From Phenylobacterium sp. (lineage in GTDB: Bacteria; Pseudomonadota; Alphaproteobacteria; Caulobacterales; Caulobacteraceae): DNA of 6,085 bases. The notes below the pieces were generated by a model that was given only the letters and a program-made list of their open reading frames with translations, was not told where the DNA came from and searched no databases. The DNA lies in contig JAQGIJ010000437.1 in the NCBI GenBank assembly GCA_028291285.1, forward strand, positions 1 to 6,085. Direction: 5' to 3'. How positions within the stretch are numbered: the first letter of the stretch is position 1; each line of letters opens with the position of its first letter. A program made the position numbers and the translations under genes. Shown here one piece after another: positions 1-5,239 of this stretch.

Positions 1-22
1 AGACTTACTTCTGTGTTCACCC

Positions 23-328
23 TCACCGGGTTTCGCTCGACACCGCCGAGCCCACGATCGAGTCCAAGCTCGCCAGCTCAATGATCGTCGGGAATTAGGC
101 TTTCATGCGTGGATCGCTGCGCATCGCCTCGACGTCTGCGGGGGTCTCCCACTCGGAGTAGATGACGACGCCGGCGCCGTCCTTTGCCGCGATCAGCCGG
201 GTCGTCTTCCAGCCGTGCAGCGTGCGGATCACCGTGTCGGTGTTCTGCTTCAAGAGCGCGATCAGCGCATCCTGCTTCCCGGGTTTGACCTTCAGCAGAT
301 TGATCAAAATAACGGGCTCGTCTGACAT
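23..328 (-). pseudogene. ABM-fold (putative quinol monooxygenase-like) small protein gene, interrupted by an in-frame TAA
   Basis: From the ATG at 328 the frame reads 77 residues (MSDEPVILINLLKVKPGKQD...) to a TAA at 95-97. The pattern fits the antibiotic biosynthesis monooxygenase (ABM) domain, a dimeric ferredoxin-like fold of about 95-105 residues: a first strand VILINLLKVKPGK, a helix with ALIALLKQNTD, a central GWKTTRL strand, VVIYSEWET, then VEAMRSDPRMKA. It stops where the last strand should begin. Beyond the TAA the same frame continues FPTIIELASLDS... to a TGA at 23-25, giving 101 codons, the normal family length, as if a Tyr codon (TAT/TAC) before FP had become TAA. The ATG at 328 is chosen because AGGAG (336-340) lies 7 bases upstream; a TTG at 358 in the same frame has no such support. 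Family members include quinol oxidases and many uncharacterised proteins, so the substrate is unknown. It is either a pseudogene, a C-terminally shortened protein (95-328), or a sequencing error. Family assignment is fairly sure; functional state is not. Confidence 0.72.
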
Positions 329-420
329 GGCATATCTCCTTCTGTTCGGACACACCAAGGACGAACCGAAGGCTGGAAACGGATCGCGACGTAGAAAACT
401 TTTTGGAAAATCATCTCGAC
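329..420 (-). promoter_or_regulatory. Leader and probable promoter region of the ABM-like gene
   Basis: This stretch lies immediately upstream of the ABM-like start. Positions 361-420 count to 28 G+C of 60, far below the surrounding coding DNA, with an A/T patch at about 393-411. The AGGAG at 336-340 is a strong ribosome binding site. No -35/-10 pair is clear enough to call, so the promoter is inferred from position and base composition only. Confidence 0.3.
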
Positions 421-459
421 GGCATGTGTTTCGCCGAGTGACCTGACGCAGCCCGTCTA

Positions 460-507
460 GAGCGCGCCAGGGTTAGATGGAAGCCGGCGAACCCGTCCGG
501 CGCGCTC
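460..507. repeat. Inverted repeat, 9-bp perfect arms, 30-base spacer
   Basis: The left arm gagcgcgcc (460-468) is the exact reverse complement of ggcgcgctc (499-507). A nested 5-bp repeat (483-487 with 497-501) competes with the right arm. It lies between the ABM-like gene and the regulator gene. It could be a protein-binding site or an RNA structure in the ABM leader, but arms this GC-rich can occur by chance in such DNA. Confidence 0.3.
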
Positions 508-524
508 CGAACTCTGGAATTGGC

Positions 525-564
525 GCCTGTTTGGGTCAGATGAGTCCATCTGACCCCAACAGGC
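525..564 (-). terminator. Strong hairpin downstream of the AraC-type regulator gene, possible terminator
   Basis: The arms at 525-542 and 547-564 are 18 bases each and pair at 17 of 18 positions around a 4-base loop (543-546, agtc). It begins about 28 bases past the regulator's stop codon at 593-595, the expected place for a transcription terminator on the minus strand. No T-run follows on either strand, so it is not a classical intrinsic terminator. It could instead be a 3'-end stabilising structure or a copy of a dispersed palindromic element. The structure itself is certain; its role is inferred. Confidence 0.45.
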
Positions 565-592
565 TCCGGTGGCGCGGGCTTTCGGCGCGGGG

Positions 593-1579
593 CTAATCAG
601 GCGGCGTCACGCCCACCCCTTGCGTCGCCTGCGCTCCGGCCTTTCCTGCGGCCAGGCCGCCCGGCGGATATCCGAACCGACGACGGAAATTGCGGGCGAA
701 ATGCGTGTAGTCGTTATAGCCGCACGCATAGGCGATCTCGCTGAGCGGTTGCGCTTTCCCGAGCAGCGCGCGGCGATCCAGCAGCTGTGCGGCGCGATCC
801 AGCCGAAGCGAATACAGGAACTGCGTGCAGGTCGTGCCGCGTTCCGTGAACAGCTTCTGTACGTAGCGCAAAGAGATCCCCGTCTCGACGGCCACGTCGA
901 AAGGCCCGAAATCCGGGTCTGCGAAGCGCTCCCTCATGACGCCACAGACGCGCGCGAACAGCTTGTCCGTAGAGCGCGAGCCCTGCCCCGGATCGGACGG
1001 CGCAAACAGCGCGCCGAGCAGATCGTAGATGGCCAGCTGCATGTAGGACTCGGCCCGGGGCGAGGAGAGTCCATCGCCGCCGAGCGCGTCCACAACCATG
1101 TGATGCAGCAGCCGCCTGGCCGCCGTTCCATCGCTCCCGCAAATTCCACCCAGCGGCTCGAATCCAAGATGAGACGCCAGCGACCGGCGCGGCAGATCGA
1201 GCGACAGCCATTGGGCGTCGTCAGTGTGCGGAAAAAACACCACCGGCCGGGCGGCATCGACGATCGCCACATCGCCGACGGCGAGCTGCACCGTCTGGTC
1301 GTTCTGGCTCATCGTCGCGCGGCCGGAGACCTGAAGCAGTGCAAAATAGTGCTCCCTGCCGTCGAGCCTGGTATCCTGGGATGTCCGTTCGATATGCTCA
1401 GCGTTGCAGGCGAGGTCCATGCCCACAAAACCGCACACGTTGATGGGGCGCGCCCAACCCGCAAAGGATTTGGGTTCGACACCGACGGGATGGTAACGCC
1501 CACAGAGGTCGCTTAGCGAAGTTCTCCACGCGTCATAATCCAGTTGCGCGGCGCCGGGCGCATCGTTGCTCGTCAGCAT
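593..1579 (-). CDS. AraC-family transcriptional regulator (FeaR-like)
   Basis: A 328-residue DNA-binding transcription factor, the usual length for the family. Residues about 20-190 form an AraC_binding_2-type sensor domain (pattern ...HIERTSQDTRL...YFALLQVSGRA...LAVGDVAIVDAARPVVF), as in FeaR and related regulators of amine or aromatic catabolism. Residues about 205-308 hold the paired helix-turn-helix region: the first at about 226-249 (VAVETGISLRYVQKLFTERG), a RLDRAAQLL linker helix, and the second at about 279-303 (LSEIAYACGYNDYTHFARNF, then RRRFG). The C-terminal tail after the FGYPPG motif is longer than usual and rich in Ala and Gly. The ATG at 1579 is preferred because GGAGG (minus strand, 1584-1588) lies 4 bases upstream; an upstream in-frame TTG at 1606 has no comparable site. 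It is transcribed divergently from the GMC oxidoreductase gene, the classical arrangement for a local activator, so it probably controls that gene and possibly itself. The effector is unknown. Family call is very sure; target is inference. Confidence 0.93.
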   Translation of the reverse strand: MLTSNDAPGAAQLDYDAWRTSLSDLCGRYHPVGVEPKSFAGWARPINVCGFVGMDLACNAEHIERTSQDTRLDGREHYFALLQVSGRATMSQNDQTVQLAVGDVAIVDAARPVVFFPHTDDAQWLSLDLPRRSLASHLGFEPLGGICGSDGTAARRLLHHMVVDALGGDGLSSPRAESYMQLAIYDLLGALFAPSDPGQGSRSTDKLFARVCGVMRERFADPDFGPFDVAVETGISLRYVQKLFTERGTTCTQFLYSLRLDRAAQLLDRRALLGKAQPLSEIAYACGYNDYTHFARNFRRRFGYPPGGLAAGKAGAQATQGVGVTPPD

Positions 1580-1632
1580 ACTGCCTCCATGCGGCGCAGC
1601 TCCCAATTGCCCCCCCTCGCCGCAGGTAGGTG

Positions 1633-1657
1633 GCGCCCTGCTTAGTGTCCAGGGCGC
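1633..1657. repeat. Inverted repeat, 8-bp perfect arms, 9-base loop
   Basis: The arms gcgccctg (1633-1640) and cagggcgc (1650-1657) are exact reverse complements around cttagtgtc. It lies 54 bases upstream of the regulator's start. It could be an operator for the regulator gene or a hairpin in its 5' leader. Confidence 0.45.
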
Positions 1658-1676
1658 GTGCTCTCGTTCAACGGAT

Positions 1677-1692
1677 CGCTCGCTGGCGAGCG
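1677..1692. repeat. Near-perfect 16-bp palindrome
   Basis: The half-sites cgctcgc (1677-1683) and gcgagcg (1686-1692) are exact reverse complements around a 2-base centre. The spacing suits a dimeric DNA-binding protein better than an RNA hairpin. The GC-rich sequence makes a chance match possible. Confidence 0.35.
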
Positions 1693-1711
1693 GACAGCAC
1701 GCCGCGGCTCG

Positions 1712-1748
1712 CGTTTCAGGCGTAGCTCATCTCCCCCGAACTGAAACG
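1712..1748. repeat. Spaced inverted repeat cgtttcag / ctgaaacg
   Basis: The half-sites cgtttcag (1712-1719) and ctgaaacg (1741-1748) are exact reverse complements with 21 bases between them, centre to centre 29 bp, close to three helical turns. They lie 59-95 bases upstream of the oxidoreductase start, where an activator would bind. The arms are less GC-rich than their surroundings, which makes chance a little less likely. AraC-type proteins more often use direct repeats, so the binding protein is uncertain. Confidence 0.45.
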
Positions 1749-1806
1749 GCGGCGTAGCACGCGCCCGCCATCCTTCGAGGTCATGCCCCGCGAACGGAGG
1801 TCCAGC

Positions 1807-3474
1807 ATGACGCCGGGAAGAACCACCGACACACCCGAGCTCGACGCCCGCATCTCTGCCAATCAGCGCCAGCTCGCTGCGGATATTCGACCGTTTTACG
1901 ATTTCATCGTCTGCGGATCGGGCTCGTCCGGTTCGGTGGTGGCGCGCCGCCTGGCCGAGACCGGCGAGGCCTCCGTGCTGCTGCTCGAAGCCGGCGGGAC
2001 GGACGACGTGCCAAGCGTCAGAGACCCGGGACAATGGCCCGCCAATCTCAAGACGGAACGCGATTGGGGTTTCGAGGCCGCGCCCAATCCATGCCTCAAT
2101 GGCCGCCGGCTCCCGCTCTCCATGGGCAAGGTGCTCGGCGGCGGGTCGAGCATCAACGCCATGAACTGGGCGCGCGGGCATAAGAACGACTGGGACTATT
2201 TCGCCGAGGAGGCCGGCGATCCGAGTTGGGGCTATGACGCGGTCCTCGGCATCTTTCGCTGCATCGAGGATTGGCAGGGGCCTCGGGATTCCGTGCGGCG
2301 CGGCAAGGGTGGTCTCGTCTATGTGGAGCCGGCGCGCGATCCGAACCCTCTTGCCCCGGCCGTGCTGGGGGCCGCCCGATCCCTCGGCATTCCCACCTTC
2401 GACGATCACAACGGCCAGATGATGGAAGGTGCGGGCGGCGGCGCCCTGTTCAATCTCTGCATTCGCGACGGCCGCCGCCAGTCGGTCTTTCGTACCTATG
2501 CCTATCCCTGCATGGACCGGCCGAACCTGACCGTACTCACCGGGGCGTTGGTGACGCGCGTCGTGCTCGAGGGCAGACGCGCGGTCGGGGTGGAATTCCT
2601 CCGCCAGGGCGCAATCCATCGGATCACGGCGCGCTACGAGACCGTGCTTTCGCTCGGCGCCATCAACACCCCCAAGGTGCTGATGCAATCGGGTATCGGT
2701 GACGAGCTCGAGTTGACCCTCGCCGGCATCGAGGTGGTGCAGCATCTTCCAGGCGTGGGACGCAATTTCCAGAATCACATCCTGGTTCCGTGCGTCTGGG
2801 AGTATCGGACGCCGCTGCAGCCTCGGAACTGCGGCGGGGAAGCGACCTTCTTCTGGAAGAGTGATCCGTCGCTCGCGACGCCCGATCTGCAGGCGCTGGT
2901 GGCGGAGTTTCCCTTCACGACTCCCGAGGTCGCGCATTTCTCGCCGCCTCCCGGGTCATGGTCGCTGCTGCCAAGCCTCGTACGTCCCGGCAGCCGCGGG
3001 AGATTGCGGATCACCGGGCCGAAGCCCTCCGACCCCATCGAGATCCTGGCCGACACCCTGTCCGATCCCGCCGATATGAAGGCGCTGATACATGCGGTCG
3101 AGCTTTGCCGCGAGATCGGCAATTCCCCCGCCATGAGTCCGTTCGTCAAACGCGAGGTCATGCCCGGCAACCTGGCGGGAAGCGCGCTCGAGAACTTCGT
3201 CCGAGACGCCGCCTCGACGGTTCATCATCAGACCTGCACGGCGAAGATGGGTCACGATGAGATGTCCGTCGTCGACGGCCGGCTCAGGGTCTACGGTATC
3301 GACAACCTGCGCATCGCCGACGGCTCGATCCTGCCGCGCGTGACCACCGGCAACACGATGGCTCCCTGCGTGATCATCGGAGAGAAGGCCGCCGAGTTCA
3401 TCAAAAGCGAGGCGGGTCTCGAGGGAAACTGGAGGGAGAGCGCAGGCAGCCGGCACGCCAAGACCCCTGCGTAG
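1807..3474 (+). CDS. GMC-family FAD-dependent oxidoreductase (choline dehydrogenase-like)
   Basis: A 555-residue flavoprotein of the glucose-methanol-choline family, which oxidises alcohol groups to carbonyls with FAD and passes electrons to a quinone, dye or oxygen; length is typical. Counting from the ATG at 1807: residues 30-42 hold the FAD dinucleotide-binding GxGxxG (FIVCGSGSSG), followed by LLLEAG; 107-125 match GMC signature 1 (GKVLGGGSSINAMNWARGH); 284-298 match signature 2 (GAINTPKVLMQSGIG); 465-532 form the C-terminal active-site block. The likely catalytic His is H474 in VHHQTCTAKMG, a variant of the usual HPxGTCxMG. At the second active-site position, normally His or Asn, alignment places Met518 (GNTMAP). 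No signal peptide is seen, so it is probably cytoplasmic or membrane-peripheral. The start at 1807 is chosen for GGAGG at 1796-1800, 6 bases upstream; an ATG at 1783 has only a poorly spaced GAGG. Divergent from the regulator and 43 bases ahead of the lipoprotein gene. The family is very sure; the substrate, including choline, is not supported. Confidence 0.95.
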   Translation: MTPGRTTDTPELDARISANQRQLAADIRPFYDFIVCGSGSSGSVVARRLAETGEASVLLLEAGGTDDVPSVRDPGQWPANLKTERDWGFEAAPNPCLNGRRLPLSMGKVLGGGSSINAMNWARGHKNDWDYFAEEAGDPSWGYDAVLGIFRCIEDWQGPRDSVRRGKGGLVYVEPARDPNPLAPAVLGAARSLGIPTFDDHNGQMMEGAGGGALFNLCIRDGRRQSVFRTYAYPCMDRPNLTVLTGALVTRVVLEGRRAVGVEFLRQGAIHRITARYETVLSLGAINTPKVLMQSGIGDELELTLAGIEVVQHLPGVGRNFQNHILVPCVWEYRTPLQPRNCGGEATFFWKSDPSLATPDLQALVAEFPFTTPEVAHFSPPPGSWSLLPSLVRPGSRGRLRITGPKPSDPIEILADTLSDPADMKALIHAVELCREIGNSPAMSPFVKREVMPGNLAGSALENFVRDAASTVHHQTCTAKMGHDEMSVVDGRLRVYGIDNLRIADGSILPRVTTGNTMAPCVIIGEKAAEFIKSEAGLEGNWRESAGSRHAKTPA

Positions 3475-3517
3475 CCGAGCCCCGCGCGGTCATGCTCAAG
3501 CCATATCGGAGAACCAC

Positions 3518-4186
3518 ATGCGGTCACTTCTTTGCGTCACTCTTGCAGCTGGACTGAGCACGTTCGTGCTGATGGGATGTTCCGGCAAACCGGCGGCGAC
3601 CGCGACGTCCTCACCCGCGACGAGCGCGCTGACGCCAATCCCGCCGATCCAGGGAACCGTCGTCGCCTTCAGCGGCAAGCAGCTCACGGTGAAGGACGCC
3701 CACGGAGCGACGAAGAGCTTCACGCTCGCCGACGACGCGCGTTTCCTGCGATTGAATAAGATCGATCCGAGCGCCATCAAGGCGGGCAGCTTTGTGGCGA
3801 CAGCCAACGTCAGCCAGCCCGACGGGACCGGCAGGTCCACGGAATTCCGGGTGTTCGCCCCCGCCCTGCGGGGTCTCGGCGAAGGCAACGGGCCCATGGC
3901 CGGCGAGGCGCCCGGGACGATGATGACGAACGGCACGGTCTCGGCCGAGGTCGTCTCCACGCCACGCGGCCGCGAGATGGACATCACCTACGGCGGCGCC
4001 GGCGGCAAGGGCGTCCGCCACGTCGTCATCCCGAGCAACGTCACGATCCGCGAGATGAGCGTGGCCGACCGCGCCGAGATCAAGCCTGGCGTCGCCGTGC
4101 AGGTCCGGGCCGGCCAAGCCGCTGGCGGAGCCTTGGTGGCCCGCGCCGTCCTGGTCGGGGAGACCGCCCAACCGCCCGCGACGTAA
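3518..4186 (+). CDS. Two-domain periplasmic lipoprotein (DUF5666-like)
   Basis: A 222-residue exported protein. Residues 1-20 are a lipoprotein signal peptide: MRS, a hydrophobic core, and the lipobox VLMG-C with Cys21 as the lipidation site. A Ser/Thr/Ala/Pro-rich tether (22-44) leads to two related beta-rich domains at about 45-113 and 138-213. Each begins GTV, has a strand with LTVKD or MDITY, a basic-plus-valine strand, an acidic stretch followed by IKAG or IKPG, then V-x-V or ATANV and a Gly-rich turn before RVF or RAVLV. This looks like an internal duplication of a small OB-like or DUF5666-like unit. Similar two-domain secreted proteins are common in alphaproteobacteria such as Bradyrhizobium, often under misleading transporter names; no biochemical role is established that I know of. 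GGAG at 3508-3511 lies 6 bases before the ATG. The 43-base gap after the oxidoreductase gene with no hairpin suggests one transcript. Lipoprotein nature is sure; the domain name is a resemblance judged by eye. Confidence 0.82.
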   Translation: MRSLLCVTLAAGLSTFVLMGCSGKPAATATSSPATSALTPIPPIQGTVVAFSGKQLTVKDAHGATKSFTLADDARFLRLNKIDPSAIKAGSFVATANVSQPDGTGRSTEFRVFAPALRGLGEGNGPMAGEAPGTMMTNGTVSAEVVSTPRGREMDITYGGAGGKGVRHVVIPSNVTIREMSVADRAEIKPGVAVQVRAGQAAGGALVARAVLVGETAQPPAT

Positions 4187-4225
4187 ACCAAGCGCTCCGC
4201 CGCAACGTCGCGGGGACCGACGGCG
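4187..4225. other. Short convergent intergenic gap
   Basis: The lipoprotein gene and virB11 end facing each other 39 bases apart. Only a 4-bp GC stem (4200-4203 with 4210-4213, 6-base loop) and no T-run is seen, so no terminator is called. The two operons probably read into each other's 3' ends unless they are stopped by Rho. Confidence 0.5.
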
Positions 4226-5239
4226 TCATGGACCGGGACCGGGCTCGAAGGCATGGGTGCGGATATCGACGATCCGGCGTTCGCCTCCGATCCGCCCGAG
4301 CTGGACCACCACGTCGATCAGGGATCGCGCATAGGCCATGGTCTCACTGCGCGAGAGCGTCAGCCCCGACTGCATCACCATCAGCGCGATCTGCTCCAAC
4401 GCGCCTTCGGGAGAATTCGCATGCACGGTGGTGAACGAGCCGGGATGGCCGGTGTTGATCGCCCGCAGGAAGGTGGCGGTCTCCCGTCCGCGGATTTCGC
4501 CCACGATGATGCGATCGGGCCTCAGCCGAAGGGAGGCGTGCAGCAGATCCTCCACCGTCACCTTCGCCTCCCCCAGGTCGCCCTTCACCGCCACCAGCCC
4601 CACGGCGTTGGGCTGCGAGACAGCGATCTCCGGGGTGTCCTCGACGGTGATGATCCGCTCGTCCGCCGGCGCCGCCTTCAGCAGGGCGTTGAGGAAGGTG
4701 GTCTTGCCCGATGAGGTGCCGCCCGAGATCAGCACCGTCTTGCGGGCGCGCACGGCGTCGCGCAGGAAGGCGATGGGCTCGCGCCGCATCCGCTCCGCCT
4801 CGGCCGCCGGGTCCATGGGCGCCTCGGCCTTCGGGGGCAGCGGGTGATCGTAGGCTTCGAGCGGTCGATCGATGATCAGGTGGCGCCGGATCGACAGCAC
4901 CCATCCGGCCCGCGTCGCCGGGGGACCGATCATCTGCACCCGCTCTCCGCCCGCCAGCACCGCCGCCAGCAACGGGCTCTCCCGGTTGACGCCCTGGTGG
5001 GTCGTTCGCGCAATCTGGGCGGCGAGCCGTCCGAGCAGCACCTCGTCCACGTCCGGCGCCTCGATCCGGCGCATCGCCGCCTGCCCTACCCGCTCCACCC
5101 AGACCTCGCCGGGCCGGTTGACCATCACCTCGGTGACGTCGGCCTGCTCGAGAAACCTGGCGAACGGCCGCAGATAGGTCCGCAGATAGACGCCGCCCGG
5201 AGCCTGATCGTCGAGCTGGGCGGGGCGCGTCCCCGTCAT
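4226..5239 (-). CDS. virB11: VirB11-type secretion/conjugation ATPase
   Basis: A 337-residue hexameric traffic ATPase that sits at the cytoplasmic face of a type IV secretion system and powers pilus assembly and substrate transfer together with VirB4 and VirD4. Residues 1-125 form the N-terminal domain (DVTEVMVNRPGEVWVE; HQGVNRESPLLAAVL; GERVQMIGPP; SIRRH). Residues 126-157 are a Pro- and Glu-rich linker. The RecA-like domain follows: Walker A GGTSSGKT at 173-180, Asp box TVEDTPE at 198-204, Walker B RPDRIIVGEIRGRE at 240-253, and His box NTGHPGSFTTVHANS at 262-276. All catalytic motifs are present and the length is normal. The ATG at 5239 overlaps the virB10 stop as ATGA, and GGAGG (minus strand, 5247-5251) lies 7 bases upstream, so translation is probably coupled. 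The virB10-virB11 order matches the classical virB operon. No virD4 follows; the next gene is convergent, so this is the operon's 3' end. Confidence 0.97.
   Translation of the reverse strand: MTGTRPAQLDDQAPGGVYLRTYLRPFARFLEQADVTEVMVNRPGEVWVERVGQAAMRRIEAPDVDEVLLGRLAAQIARTTHQGVNRESPLLAAVLAGGERVQMIGPPATRAGWVLSIRRHLIIDRPLEAYDHPLPPKAEAPMDPAAEAERMRREPIAFLRDAVRARKTVLISGGTSSGKTTFLNALLKAAPADERIITVEDTPEIAVSQPNAVGLVAVKGDLGEAKVTVEDLLHASLRLRPDRIIVGEIRGRETATFLRAINTGHPGSFTTVHANSPEGALEQIALMVMQSGLTLSRSETMAYARSLIDVVVQLGRIGGERRIVDIRTHAFEPGPGP

Larger units (their letters stand above)
1580..1806. promoter_or_regulatory. Divergent promoter/operator region between the regulator and the GMC oxidoreductase
   Basis: This 227-base non-coding stretch separates two divergent starts and must hold both promoters. 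It contains three inverted repeats listed separately (1633-1657, 1677-1692, 1712-1748). Good ribosome binding sites sit at each end: GGAGG for the regulator (minus strand, 1584-1588) and GGAGG for the oxidoreductase (1796-1800). A TTGAAC on the minus strand (about 1666-1671) resembles a -35 box, but no matching -10 box is seen, so no promoter is called exactly. Confidence 0.6.

Noticed and set aside
569..1516. A 315-codon open frame on the plus strand opposite the AraC-type regulator
   Set aside because: It is the antisense of a gene with clear domain motifs and a ribosome binding site. The product is Arg-, Ala- and Gln-rich with no recognisable domain, typical of spurious frames in GC-rich DNA.
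1666..1696. Sigma-70-like promoter for the regulator starting with minus-strand TTGAAC
   Set aside because: No plausible -10 hexamer is found at 16-18 bases; mentioned in the region entry only.
1642..2937. A 431-codon open frame on the minus strand opposite the GMC oxidoreductase
   Set aside because: It overlaps the signature motifs of the real gene, crosses the divergent regulatory region, and encodes a His-, Arg- and Gly-rich sequence without family features.
3611..4171. A 186-codon minus-strand frame opposite the lipoprotein gene
   Set aside because: The plus-strand gene has a lipobox, tether and repeated domains with a good ribosome binding site; the antisense product has none.
4197..4215. 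Possible bidirectional terminator in the convergent gap
   Set aside because: Only a 4-bp stem with no T-run on either strand; too weak to call.
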